25,734 bases of DNA. It comes from Syntrophomonadaceae bacterium (GTDB taxonomy: Bacteria > Bacillota > Dethiobacteria > PWVN01). Each line of letters begins with the position of its first letter. The stretch's first letter is position 1. The position numbers and the translations under genes were made by a program. Location: the NCBI GenBank assembly GCA_003561835.1, contig PWVN01000206.1, forward strand, positions 1 to 25,734, written 5' to 3'. Positions 14,716 through 22,902 of the stretch are shown in pieces. Under the pieces are notes generated by a model. That model saw only the letters and a list, made by a program, of their open reading frames with translations, had not been told where the DNA came from and did not search any database.

Positions 14716-15876
14716 CTACCGCCCTTCCTTACCCTCTTCCAGGCTGGACAGGTAGCTGACCACGTTCTGGTAGGCCTTCTTTTCCAGGCTCAGGGCTTCG
14801 TTGATCTCCTTGTATTTGGCCGCCACGCTGCTGACGGATACCCCATAGCGCTCCGCCATTTCCCGCTGGGTAATATCCAGAAAATGAAACCGGGCCAGGC
14901 AGTACTCCAGGCCGGCGGCCCAGGTCTGCACCTTCTGGATGCGGGGAACCCGGGGGTAGACGGTGTTGATGTAATCCAGCCACATGGCCCGGATGTCGTC
15001 AAAAAAACCGCCGTCATATTCCCGGCACCGGCTCATGCGCTTCAGGGCACATTCCAGGACCCGCTGCCACTCACTGCGCCACAGGGAGGATTCGGGGGGC
15101 AGGTCCCGGCTCTTGACCTCCTTGATCTTGCCGTCCTGGAAGGCCTGCAGCCCGCCGGTGTTCCCCATATTCTTCAGGGCCAGCAGGGCCACCTGCCGGA
15201 GCCTTTCCTTGATCCAGGGATTTTTGACGAATTCCCGTAAAGCCCCCTCCCCCTCTTCCAGGCCGCTGCCGGCGAAAAGGGAGATGATGCGCTCCTTCAA
15301 CTCGTCGTCCCACTGGAAGAGACCCCGGTACAGGGCCTGCCGGAGGCCCTCATCCTCATCCCACAGGGTCTTGAGTTCCTTCCTGGTGGTATTCATGAGA
15401 AGGTCCCGGTACAGGGGCCCGTCATCCCGGGCGGCGGCTGTCTCCTGGAATTCCTCCTCCTCCCAATCCGTCAGGGAAAGGAGGAGTTCCCGGGCCTCGT
15501 CGGCCATCTCTCCCTGGGGGCTCACCCGCAGGTACTGGCGCAGGAGCTTCTCCGTCTGCTCGAAGTCCTCCAGCAGGCCGTAGTTGATGGCTTTGAGAAA
15601 TATGCACTCGGTAAAATCCGGGTCCAGTTCTTCCACGATGTATTTGAAGACCCGGTTTGCCTCCTGCAGCCGGCCCATCCGGCTTAAAAGGCAGCCCAGG
15701 TTGTAATAGTGCAGGGAGTTCTGGGGCTCCAGTTCCACCGCCTTGCGGAAATACACCAGGGCCTTTTCGAAGCGGTGGCGCTGAAAATAGAGGGTCCCCT
15801 TATCGAAGTAATAAGAGGCATCCCTTTGAAACTGAATGACTTTATTCTCCCGTTTTTCCTTGCTCCCCATGTCCAT
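14716..15876 (-). CDS. TPR-repeat protein with C-terminal helix-turn-helix
   Basis: 386 residues, probably cytoplasmic. Residues about 18-115 form three tetratricopeptide repeats (ASYYFDKGTLYFQRHRFEKA, SLHYYNLGCLLSRMGRLQEA, CIFLKAINYGLLEDFEQTEK). The middle is helical, acidic and HEAT-like. Residues about 334-358 (DITQREMAERYGVSVSSVAA) look like a helix-turn-helix, followed by a short charged tail. Such a protein could be a scaffold or regulator; no function is established. I chose the ATG at 15874-15876 with GGAG 7 nt upstream; the frame is open further upstream but only inside yhaM. It follows yhaM by 44 nt and ends before a strong terminator. Confidence 0.85.
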   Translation of the reverse strand: MDMGSKEKRENKVIQFQRDASYYFDKGTLYFQRHRFEKALVYFRKAVELEPQNSLHYYNLGCLLSRMGRLQEANRVFKYIVEELDPDFTECIFLKAINYGLLEDFEQTEKLLRQYLRVSPQGEMADEARELLLSLTDWEEEEFQETAAARDDGPLYRDLLMNTTRKELKTLWDEDEGLRQALYRGLFQWDDELKERIISLFAGSGLEEGEGALREFVKNPWIKERLRQVALLALKNMGNTGGLQAFQDGKIKEVKSRDLPPESSLWRSEWQRVLECALKRMSRCREYDGGFFDDIRAMWLDYINTVYPRVPRIQKVQTWAAGLEYCLARFHFLDITQREMAERYGVSVSSVAAKYKEINEALSLEKKAYQNVVSYLSSLEEGKEGR

Positions 15877-15920
15877 CCCTTCTCTCCAGGTAACCGGGGG
15901 TACCCCTCCCCGGGCCTTCT

Positions 15921-16922
15921 TCAGTCTCTTGCCTCCACCGGCTTTTCGGGTTCGGGTGAAGACAGGAAGACGCTCCGCTCCAGGAGCCGGTCCCACTCGG
16001 ACCACCCCGGCTCCACCCCCTGCCCCTTGTCCAGAAGGCCGGAAAACTGGTTCAGGCGGGCACTGACCAGGTCCGCATGAAAAAGAGCATAGGCATTGAA
16101 GGTCTTGGGCACCTCGGGGGAGCCCCACTCCTTCTCGCCGTGGTGGGAAAGGAGCATGTGCTCCAGCTCCATCCGGATGCCTGCCGGAAAGTCCTCCAGG
16201 GCCTTGAGCTTTTCCTGGACCATTTCCAGCCCGATGCAGATGTGGCCCACCAGTTTCCCCCGATCCGTCAGGTTGAAGGCCAGGCTTTTCGCGTCATACT
16301 CCTGAAGCTTCCCGATATCGTGGAGGATTGCTCCCGTCAGCAGCAGGGAGGGGTGCAGCCGACCGGAATGAAGCTGCAGCATCAGTCGGCAGTGCTCCAC
16401 CACCTCCAGGGTATGTTCCAGGAGGCCTCCCAGGTAATTGTGGTGGACTTTCCGCGCCGCCGGGGCCATGGCAAAGACCCGGGCAAACTCCTTGTCCTTG
16501 AAAAAACTGTACAGCAGGAGCCTGAGCTGGGGGTGGGTGATTTCCTGGTCCATGACCCTGGAGAGCTGGTTCAGCATATCCTTGGGCTCCCGGGCGCTGC
16601 TGCTCTGGAAACAGCGCCGGTTCACCTGCTCCTCAGGCAGGACTTCCAGGGAGTTCACCGTCACCTGCAGGCCGTTGTACTCCCCCACCTCCCCCCTGAC
16701 ATTGACCACGGTACCGGGGGACAGGGAGAGGTCCTCCGCCAGGCTGCCGTTCCAGAGAATGGACTTGATGGACCCGCTGGTATCCGAAAGGAGCAGGCGG
16801 GCAAATTTTTCACCGGGCCGCTTCTGCTGGGAAAATTTGTAGAATTTCATCTCCAGGACCAAAAAGGGGCTGTCCACCGCATCTCCCAGTTTCAGGTCCT
16901 TGACAAACTGCTTCTTGTTCAT
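15921..16922 (-). CDS. yhaM: 3'-5' exoribonuclease, YhaM family
   Basis: The 333-residue protein has an N-terminal OB-fold (about 10-105, with ARLLLSDTSGSIKSILWNG) and an HD-type metal-dependent phosphohydrolase domain. The latter shows HHNYLGGLLEHTLEVVEHC, LTGAILHDIGKLQEY and MLLSHHGEKEWGSP. This is the architecture of B. subtilis YhaM, which degrades RNA (and single-stranded DNA in vitro) from the 3' end. Two adjacent ATGs (16920-16922 and 16923-16925) overlap or abut the MBL gene stop. The inner one has AGGTGG at 6 nt and was chosen. Translation is probably coupled to the MBL hydrolase gene. Confidence 0.9.
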   Translation of the reverse strand: MNKKQFVKDLKLGDAVDSPFLVLEMKFYKFSQQKRPGEKFARLLLSDTSGSIKSILWNGSLAEDLSLSPGTVVNVRGEVGEYNGLQVTVNSLEVLPEEQVNRRCFQSSSAREPKDMLNQLSRVMDQEITHPQLRLLLYSFFKDKEFARVFAMAPAARKVHHNYLGGLLEHTLEVVEHCRLMLQLHSGRLHPSLLLTGAILHDIGKLQEYDAKSLAFNLTDRGKLVGHICIGLEMVQEKLKALEDFPAGIRMELEHMLLSHHGEKEWGSPEVPKTFNAYALFHADLVSARLNQFSGLLDKGQGVEPGWSEWDRLLERSVFLSSPEPEKPVEARD

Positions 16923-16924
16923 CA

Positions 16925-17869
16925 TTAACCACCTGTTATAGAATTTCTGCACAAAGGGGGGCAATCCTGCTTAATCTTTCCCCTTTTAAAAAAACTTCTG
17001 CCTTTGCCAAGGCGCCGGTAAACGCCTTTCCCCACCTGAACCTGACCCCGGGTATAGAGGCGGTCTAAATGCTGCTTCACCATCTTCCTTTCAAAATGGC
17101 GGTAGAGGAAGACAGGTTCCGGGTGCTTCCCGTACATAAACCTCTGGTCCGTCACCTGATCCAGGGTGGCGGGCTCTCTCAGGAAGTCCAGAAGAACCCT
17201 GTCCCGCTCGGCGATTTTTTCCAGGTAGGCCCGAAGGGCTTCTTCCCTTCCTTCCCGGATGGGGTCGGCATGGCCGCTGATGATCACGGCAGGCTTCAGC
17301 TCCATAACTCTTTTTATGGAGGCCTCAAAGGCGTCCAAATCGCAACTGTTGTGCCCGTACCAGGGCCCAAAGGAGGTCAAATCAATATCGGCGCTGAAAA
17401 GGATCCCTTCCCGCTCCTCGAAAAAGCAGCAGTGGCCGGGAGAATGGCCTGGAGTATGGAGGACCCGAAGCCGGGTCCTGCCCAGGTCCAGCAGGTCCCC
17501 GTCGGCGAAGCCGCCGGCCACCGCCAGGGGCCGGTACTTGAGAAAATCCAGGATCAACCTGGCCTGCTCCCCCCCCAGTTCCTCGAAACTGGTGTACTCC
17601 AGCAATACCTCTTCCTTCTCCAGGGGGGGGATATCCGCCGGGTGGCAGTAGAGGGGCCGGGACAGGGCGGCGGCATCCCGGGTATGGTCCGGGTGGTAGT
17701 GGCTGAGAAGGACCACATCAGGGTTGAAGCCCGCGGTTGTAAAAGGCATCCCGGCGCCGGTATCGATGACCGCCTTGATTTCGTCATCGATCATGAGGCA
17801 GTTGCAAAAGGGGAACCTGCCCCTATTATCCCCCAAAAAAACTTTAATTTCCCGGGTAATGTCAATCAA
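16925..17869 (-). CDS. Metallo-beta-lactamase-fold hydrolase
   Basis: The conserved metal motifs are all present: SHYHPDH (HxHxDH), HTPGHSPGHCCFF, the bridging Asp in FSADIDLTS and the final His in IISGHADPI. The last about 90 residues form a helical, basic winged-helix-like tail (LREPATLDQVTDQRF...LDRLYTRGQVQVGKGVYRRLGKG), as in LACTB2-like and related family members. I favour a TTG start at 17867-17869, giving 314 residues, because AGGAGG lies 9 nt upstream. ATG alternatives at 17885-17887 and 17897-17899 have weaker sites. A still earlier ATG at 17915-17917 falls inside the metF terminator. The substrate cannot be predicted. It is coupled to yhaM. Confidence 0.87.
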   Translation of the reverse strand: MIDITREIKVFLGDNRGRFPFCNCLMIDDEIKAVIDTGAGMPFTTAGFNPDVVLLSHYHPDHTRDAAALSRPLYCHPADIPPLEKEEVLLEYTSFEELGGEQARLILDFLKYRPLAVAGGFADGDLLDLGRTRLRVLHTPGHSPGHCCFFEEREGILFSADIDLTSFGPWYGHNSCDLDAFEASIKRVMELKPAVIISGHADPIREGREEALRAYLEKIAERDRVLLDFLREPATLDQVTDQRFMYGKHPEPVFLYRHFERKMVKQHLDRLYTRGQVQVGKGVYRRLGKGRSFFKRGKIKQDCPPLCRNSITGG

Positions 17870-17900
17870 GGCCGAGTACCTCCTCATGGGTCCCCTCATA

Positions 17901-17932
17901 AAACAAGCAGGCTTCATGAAGCCTGCTTGTTT
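17901..17932. terminator. 32-bp perfect palindrome, terminator of the acs-metVF cluster
   Basis: Sixteen bases (AAACAAGCAGGCTTCA) are followed directly by their exact reverse complement. The palindrome starts 18 nt past the metF stop, and on the minus strand it runs into TTTTAT, a modest U-tract. On the plus strand it is followed by TTATTTTTTA. It most likely separates the acs-met transcript from the downstream hydrolase unit. Confidence 0.85.
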
Positions 17933-17950
17933 ATTTTTTATGAATCTGTT

Positions 17951-18868
17951 TCAGGAAAAGGTGGGACGGGGGAGAAGTCCCGCCCGCTCCACGATTTCAG
18001 GAACGATTTCCTCCCAGGCGATGGCCATGATGTGAACCCCTGCCACTCCCTCGATTTTCTGGACCTGCTGGATGGTCTCCACACAAATCTTGAGGCCTTC
18101 TTCCTTCTTGTCTTTGGCCCCCTTCAGGCGGTCGATGAGTTCGTCGGGGACGATGATGCCGGAAACGTTGTTTTTCATATACCGGGCGGCCCCCAGGGAC
18201 TTGATGGGGATGACACCGGCCAGAATGGGCACCTTCTTGTGAAGGCCCAGTTTCCGTATGCCCTCCATCCAGCGCTCGAAGCGCTCCATATCGAAGATGG
18301 CCTGGGTCTGGATGAACTGGGCGCCGGCCTCGATCTTCTTGGCCAGGCGGGCAATCCGGTACTCGAAGGGATCGGCGAAGGGGTTGGCCACGGCGCCGAT
18401 GAAAATATCGATGGGGGCCTCCAGTTTTTCCCCGCCGGCGAAAATCCCTTCATCCCGCATGTCTTTCAGGACTTTAAGGAGTTGGGTGGAATCCAGGTCG
18501 TAAACCCCCTTGGAGCCCGGCTCATTGCCGAAGCTCTGGTGGTCCCCCTGGAGACAGAGGATGTTCTTGATGCCTAAGGCCACGGCCCCCAGGACGTCGC
18601 TCTGGATGGCGATGCGGTTCCGGTCCCGGCAGGTGATCTGGATGATGGGGTCCAGCCCCATGTCCACCAGGATTTTGCCGCAGGCGATGCTGGAGGTCCG
18701 CACGATGGCCGTCTGGTTGTCCGTCAGGTTGTAGGCGTCCACGGAACCCCTCAGGTGCTCTGCATGGTGCCGGATAAAATCCCCTTCCGCGCTCTTGGGA
18801 GGGCCCAATTCTCCGGTAACGGCGAAGGCGCCGCTGTCCAATACTTTTTTAAGATTGCCGACTGTCAT
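17951..18868 (-). CDS. metF: Methylenetetrahydrofolate reductase, large subunit
   Basis: Reduces 5,10-methylene-THF to 5-methyl-THF, the last step of the methyl branch of the Wood-Ljungdahl pathway. The 305-residue TIM barrel shows VTGELGPPKS, an AYNLTDNQTAIVR segment, ITCRDRNRIAIQSDVLGA, ILCLQGDH and FIQTQAIFDMERF, all typical of the acetogen MetF. The ATG (18866-18868) overlaps the end of metV by 20 nt, with GGAGG about 12 nt upstream. The electron donor is not evident from the neighbourhood: no hdrA, rnfC2 or other flavin subunit lies beside it. Confidence 0.95.
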   Translation of the reverse strand: MTVGNLKKVLDSGAFAVTGELGPPKSAEGDFIRHHAEHLRGSVDAYNLTDNQTAIVRTSSIACGKILVDMGLDPIIQITCRDRNRIAIQSDVLGAVALGIKNILCLQGDHQSFGNEPGSKGVYDLDSTQLLKVLKDMRDEGIFAGGEKLEAPIDIFIGAVANPFADPFEYRIARLAKKIEAGAQFIQTQAIFDMERFERWMEGIRKLGLHKKVPILAGVIPIKSLGAARYMKNNVSGIIVPDELIDRLKGAKDKKEEGLKICVETIQQVQKIEGVAGVHIMAIAWEEIVPEIVERAGLLPRPTFS

Positions 18869-19535
18869 TGAGCTTCACATCCTCCCTCACCATTTTTCTG
18901 GGGCCTCCGTGGTGGGAACTGGACCAGTCTTTGGGAGGCTCTACTGCCGTCATGGCATCCAACCGGCCCAGCTTCAGCAAGCGCTCGTAGATCAGTTGCC
19001 AGCCGCAGTCCACCTCTTTGCTGATCTCGCACTTTCCGTCGGCGGAGCCGCCGCAGGGCCCGTTCAGCATGCTCTTGGTGCAGCGGGCGATGGGGCAGAT
19101 CCCCATGGTCTTGTCCAGGACGCAGTTGCCGCACCCCAGGCAGTTTTCCAGCCAGACCCCCTGCTGGACGGGGTAGCCGAAAAAGGTGGTGTTGAGGCCC
19201 GGCAGAACCATCTTATCGGGCATCCTCTCCACCATGGTCTGAACGCCGACACCGCAGGCCAGGGAAAGGATGACATCGCAGTCTGCTACCTCGGCGGTAA
19301 TTTCATCGATATATTCATACTCGCACTGGCGCAGGATGGTCTTGGTGGTGACCTGTGCCTCATCCCCCGCCCTCTTCCGTTGCAGGGACACGGCAGCGGC
19401 CGTTTCCTGGGCTTCCTTTTCTCCGCCCGTCAGGCAGACAGTAACGCAGGTGCCGCAGCCCATGACACAAATCTTCTTGTAAGGTTTCAGATTTTCCAGG
19501 ATCTCCTGCAGCGGTTTCCTCTCTCCTACAATCAT
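18849..19535 (-). CDS. metV: MetV, zinc/Fe-S small subunit of acetogen-type MTHF reductase
   Basis: The 228-residue protein is the partner of MetF in acetogens. It has an N-terminal VMGCGTCVTVCLTGG cysteine motif. The C-terminal half has a large cysteine array (ENCLGCGNCVLDKTMGICPIARCTKSMLNGPCGGSADGKCEI) of the MTHFR C-terminal zinc-binding family, probably for Fe-S and zinc. The ATG at 19533-19535 follows AGGTGAAGG and is preferred; a TTG at 19566-19568 extends the frame by 11 codons without a good site. It overlaps metF. It is separated from acsE by a strong hairpin (19587-19629). Confidence 0.92.
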   Translation of the reverse strand: MIVGERKPLQEILENLKPYKKICVMGCGTCVTVCLTGGEKEAQETAAAVSLQRKRAGDEAQVTTKTILRQCEYEYIDEITAEVADCDVILSLACGVGVQTMVERMPDKMVLPGLNTTFFGYPVQQGVWLENCLGCGNCVLDKTMGICPIARCTKSMLNGPCGGSADGKCEISKEVDCGWQLIYERLLKLGRLDAMTAVEPPKDWSSSHHGGPRKMVREDVKLNDSRQS

Positions 19536-19586
19536 TTCCTTCACCTTCCCTTCTAAGGTCCAGTCCAAAATCTAAGCTCTTTTTAA

Positions 19587-19629
19587 AGGGAGAGTACCCC
19601 GGGCTGTGAAGGCGCGGGATACTCTCCCT
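19587..19629 (-). terminator. Hairpin between acsE and metV (terminator or processing site)
   Basis: A 10-bp perfect stem (AGGGAGAGTA / TACTCTCCCT), extended past one mismatch by CCCG/CGGG, begins 15 nt after the acsE stop. On the minus strand it is followed by TTTAAAAAG, a weak U-tract. It may be a partial terminator that lowers metVF relative to acs, or an RNA-stability element. Confidence 0.65.
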
Positions 19630-19643
19630 CACGAAATCGGCGT

Positions 19644-20435
19644 TTAACCCTGCTTCCGGAAGACGTCCACGTAGGAATCGCAGTAGATGTCCATGTTGAG
19701 GACGATGCGGGCCGTGGCCACCGCTTCCACCAGCTCGTCGTCGCAGGCGTCGGCGATGGCGGCGTCCAGGCCGCAGGCCATGGCCATCACGGCGAAGACC
19801 CGGTTGATGAGCTCCCGGTTTTTGGTGCCCTGGGAGATGTTGCTGAGTCCCACCACCGTCCGGGGGGCGGGGTCAGCCAGCAGTTTGATCTGCCGCAAAG
19901 TTTCGAAGACCTCGGGGCCGTGGTCCTGCCCCACGTTGCAGGGAAGGACCAGGGGGTCGATATAGAGGTCTTCCATGTGAAGCCCGTAAGCATCGGCCAT
20001 GGCCACCAGTTCCATGGCCAGGGCCACCCGGGACTCGGCATCCTTGGGGATGCCCTGCTCGTTCATGGCCAGGCCGATGACGGCGGCATTGTACTTGGCG
20101 GCCATCTCGAAGACCCGCTCCATCTTGGGCATCTCTGCCGGTACGGAGTTGATCATGGCAGGGCGCTTGCAGAGGGCCAGGCCCGCCTCGATGGCATCGT
20201 AATTGGTGGAGTCCAGGGCCAGGGGCAGGTCACTGGCCTCCTGGGCCACCTCCACCAGCCACTTCATATCTTCTGCCTGGTTCTTGGACGCGGGGCCTGT
20301 GTTGATGTCCAGGTAGCGGGCTCCGGCCACCTCCTGCTTCTTGGCCCATTCCTGGACGGCGGCAGGGTTCCGGTCCTTGATGGCATTGCCAATATCCGTA
20401 AACATACCGTTTATCCGTTCACCGATAATGATCAT
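19644..20435 (-). CDS. acsE: Methyl-THF:corrinoid/iron-sulfur protein methyltransferase (MeTr)
   Basis: Moves the methyl group from methyl-THF to the cobalt of the corrinoid protein AcsCD. The 263 residues form a dihydropteroate-synthase-like TIM barrel. D75 (PLALDSTN), D160 (LYIDPLVLP) and N199 (VGLSNISQG) fall at the same positions as the folate-binding residues described for the Moorella thermoacetica enzyme. The ATG (20433-20435) has GAGGAGG about 11 nt upstream and lies 41 nt after acsD. Confidence 0.97.
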   Translation of the reverse strand: MIIIGERINGMFTDIGNAIKDRNPAAVQEWAKKQEVAGARYLDINTGPASKNQAEDMKWLVEVAQEASDLPLALDSTNYDAIEAGLALCKRPAMINSVPAEMPKMERVFEMAAKYNAAVIGLAMNEQGIPKDAESRVALAMELVAMADAYGLHMEDLYIDPLVLPCNVGQDHGPEVFETLRQIKLLADPAPRTVVGLSNISQGTKNRELINRVFAVMAMACGLDAAIADACDDELVEAVATARIVLNMDIYCDSYVDVFRKQG

Positions 20436-20476
20436 TGACGGTTAAACCTCCTCCATAATCATATTGAAAGGACCCG

Positions 20477-21454
20477 TTACTCGTATTTGTTTGATTCCAT
20501 GAGTTCATCGATGTTCTTCTTCACCACTTCCAGGGCTTTGGGGTGGCGCAGGACCAGGATGTCCATGCCCGCCTGCAGCAGGGCCACGGCGGTGGTGGTT
20601 TCCCACAGGATGGCCCGCTCTTCCTGCTGGCCCCAGCCGGGGAATTCTTCCTCGGAAGCATTGGCTTCCTTGACCCGCCAGACCTCATAACCCACGTTGC
20701 CGATCATGGGCATGGCCAGCATGCGGTCTCCCCCCAGGGCGCCCAACCGGGCCCTCTCCATGATGGAGTAGCCGTACTCCAGGCCGTAACCCAGGGCAGC
20801 GATGGTAGGGTCGATGACGATCTTGTTCAGATCCAGGTTCATCTCATTGATGAGGATGTTTAACTGCTTGCAGATATTGATATCGATGGGGGACTGGGCA
20901 ATAAGGTTGTGCTTGTGTACCATGCAGGCGGCGGTGATGGACTTGTAGTTCTCCTGTTCCGCCACGCCCATGAGCAGTTTTTCTCCCGAGGCAACCTCGG
21001 CCACCAGGGGCATCACCTGGTTGTCCTTCTCCCCCTTGCCACAGCCGATGACGATCAAGGGAACGGAAACGGCTTCCAGGACTTCCTTGACGGTATTGGC
21101 GCATTCTTCCGGCGAGCGGTCCTTGCCGTCGGGGTCCGCGCCCTTAAGGCGCAGCAGGACCAGGTCCGCACCGAATTCATCCACGCACTTCCTGGCCCAG
21201 GCGCCGGTGTTGTCGTAAACATCCTTGTAATAGGGATCGAAGCAGGGGTTCCAATCCTCCGGTGCCACATCCCAGATTTCCAGGGCTGCAATGGGGCGGT
21301 TGGGAATGTCTCCCTCGAATTGAAGGAAGGGCAGGGTGGACTCCCCTCCCACCGTCAGGGTATGGGAACGGGTGCCGCCCTCTTCCTTTGTGGCTCCCAG
21401 AACCACTTCGCTTACTTTGCTCCTGTACTTCTCTTTATGCAAATTAAAAGCCAT
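20477..21454 (-). CDS. acsD: Corrinoid/iron-sulfur protein, small subunit
   Basis: The 325-residue subunit pairs with AcsC to hold the corrinoid that shuttles the methyl group to acetyl-CoA synthase. It has a TIM-barrel fold; typical segments are GGESTLPFLQFEGDIPNRP, WDVAPEDWNPCFDPYY, DLNKIVIDPTIAALGYGLEYGYSIMER and AMPMIGNVGYEVWR. The ATG (21452-21454) has AAGGAG 11 nt upstream. It sits 36 nt after acsC, directly followed by acsE. Confidence 0.96.
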   Translation of the reverse strand: MAFNLHKEKYRSKVSEVVLGATKEEGGTRSHTLTVGGESTLPFLQFEGDIPNRPIAALEIWDVAPEDWNPCFDPYYKDVYDNTGAWARKCVDEFGADLVLLRLKGADPDGKDRSPEECANTVKEVLEAVSVPLIVIGCGKGEKDNQVMPLVAEVASGEKLLMGVAEQENYKSITAACMVHKHNLIAQSPIDINICKQLNILINEMNLDLNKIVIDPTIAALGYGLEYGYSIMERARLGALGGDRMLAMPMIGNVGYEVWRVKEANASEEEFPGWGQQEERAILWETTTAVALLQAGMDILVLRHPKALEVVKKNIDELMESNKYE

Positions 21455-21490
21455 AGAGGGTTACTCTCCTTTCTTCTGTGGGATTATATC

Positions 21491-22822
21491 CTAGGCAAAG
21501 TTTGCTTTTGCATATTTGGGAATGCCGGCGGCCTCCCGGGGCCCCACCAGGACTTCCCAGCCTCCGGTGCTCTCCTCCACAGAGCCGCTGAGGACGGCCA
21601 CGTGCCCGGGGATGACCACCTTCTTGTGGGCCAGTTTCTCTTCCACTTCCGCCTTCTTCATGGCGGCGGCGATGGATTCCCCGGTGAGTTTGCCGGCGGC
21701 CCAGGCGGTGAGGACGGAGATGCCGTCGGTATTGACAGCGATGATATAGCTGGGGACCTTGCTCGCCTCCACTTCCCCTTCCACGATGTAGTAGGTGAGG
21801 GAGAAGTTGGTGGTGATATACAGGGGCGAATTCTCGTTGACATCCCCCACTCCATACATCTTGGCTTCCACCTGGATGGGCTTTTGGGGATCCGTAAAGA
21901 GGTTCTGCCTCCAGGAGAGCAGGGGCAGGATGTGCTGTTTCTCCGCTGTCTTCATGACCACCACCCCGGCATACTTGCTCAGGTAGACGGTGGCCTGGGC
22001 GGCTTCTTCCAGGGGGTCCTCCTTGCTGGTAAAGGCGATGGTGGGATATCCCAGGGGGCGAAAGCGCTTCTTGACGGCCAGGCGGCGAACCTGGGTCAAA
22101 TCCGCCAGGACCTTGGAGGTTTCCCTCTCTCCCGTATCCACCACCAGTTCCTTGTACCCCAAAGCCGCCACTTTTTCCACCAGGGCGGCGGTATCTTCCA
22201 GGCCTTTGCCCCGCACGGCCAGGGGGCACCCCTTGTCCTTGGCCAGGGCCGTCATGGCCTCGTAATTTTCGGCGGTGGCGGCGTAAACCAGGGGCTTGCG
22301 CCCGGCGGCAACTTCCAGGGCCTTGGCCATAACGCCCGTATCCTCCGCCATTAAGACCAGGGCTTTGTCCGTTAAAGCCGCAGCCTTTTCCACGGCGGCC
22401 TTGTAGGTGTCGGCATCGCCGGAATCGTTTTTCACGACCACCATGTCCGTGATGAACTTCAGGCCTACCCGTTCAAATTCCAGTTCCTTGATCTGATTGA
22501 CCTTGGCCTCCACATCCTCCTGATCGCTGACCAGGATGGCCACCGCCGTGGGATGATAGAACTTCTTATCATGCCGGAAAAGCTCCGTTTCGTCTCCCAG
22601 TTCCACCGTCTGATCCCCCGTACCTACTTTGATCAGCTTGATGGGCGGGGCGGAAGCGGAATCCAGGTTCTCCCGGGCCTCATCGGTAACATGGGGGCAC
22701 TTATCAAGAGATGCTTTGCCGTTGGCCAGGGCCATGGCGAAGGCCAGGCAGGTGGGGGAACCGCAGTCCTTGCAGTTCGTCCTTGGCAGCTGTTTAAAAA
22801 TCTCCAGACCTGTTAAACCCAT
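21491..22822 (-). CDS. acsC: Corrinoid/iron-sulfur protein, large subunit
   Basis: 443 residues. The N-terminal [4Fe-4S] domain has C17, C20, C25 and C42 (NCKDCGSPTC...DKC), the low-potential cluster that reactivates the cobalt. A central TIM barrel follows, then a C-terminal corrinoid-binding domain from about residue 320 (VNENSPLYITTNFSLTYYIVEGEVEA and the VVIPGHVAVLSGSVEESTGGWEVLVGPREAAGIP segment). The ATG (22820-22822) has AAAGGAG 9 nt upstream. It lies 80 nt after acsB, the largest gap in the acs genes, which contains a hairpin. Confidence 0.97.
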   Translation of the reverse strand: MGLTGLEIFKQLPRTNCKDCGSPTCLAFAMALANGKASLDKCPHVTDEARENLDSASAPPIKLIKVGTGDQTVELGDETELFRHDKKFYHPTAVAILVSDQEDVEAKVNQIKELEFERVGLKFITDMVVVKNDSGDADTYKAAVEKAAALTDKALVLMAEDTGVMAKALEVAAGRKPLVYAATAENYEAMTALAKDKGCPLAVRGKGLEDTAALVEKVAALGYKELVVDTGERETSKVLADLTQVRRLAVKKRFRPLGYPTIAFTSKEDPLEEAAQATVYLSKYAGVVVMKTAEKQHILPLLSWRQNLFTDPQKPIQVEAKMYGVGDVNENSPLYITTNFSLTYYIVEGEVEASKVPSYIIAVNTDGISVLTAWAAGKLTGESIAAAMKKAEVEEKLAHKKVVIPGHVAVLSGSVEESTGGWEVLVGPREAAGIPKYAKANFA

Positions 22823-22863
22823 AATTTCGGCTCCTTTCTTGAATCATTTTTAAAGAGAAATCC

Positions 22864-22888
22864 CCCGGGGAATTGATGGCGCCCCGGG
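22864..22888 (-). other. Intercistronic hairpin between acsB and acsC
   Basis: A 7-bp all-GC stem (CCCGGGG / CCCCGGG, 22882-22888 with 22864-22870, 11-nt loop) lies 15 nt after the acsB stop. On the minus strand it is followed by GGATTTCTCTTTAAAA, which is not a proper U-tract. A stability, processing or partial attenuation role is inferred. Confidence 0.5.
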
Positions 22889-22902
22889 CCGCCCCTTTTT
22901 AT

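Noticed and set aside
20909..22354. A 481-codon plus-strand open frame opposite acsD and acsC.
   Set aside because: It is antisense to firmly identified acs genes, with no recognisable protein motif.
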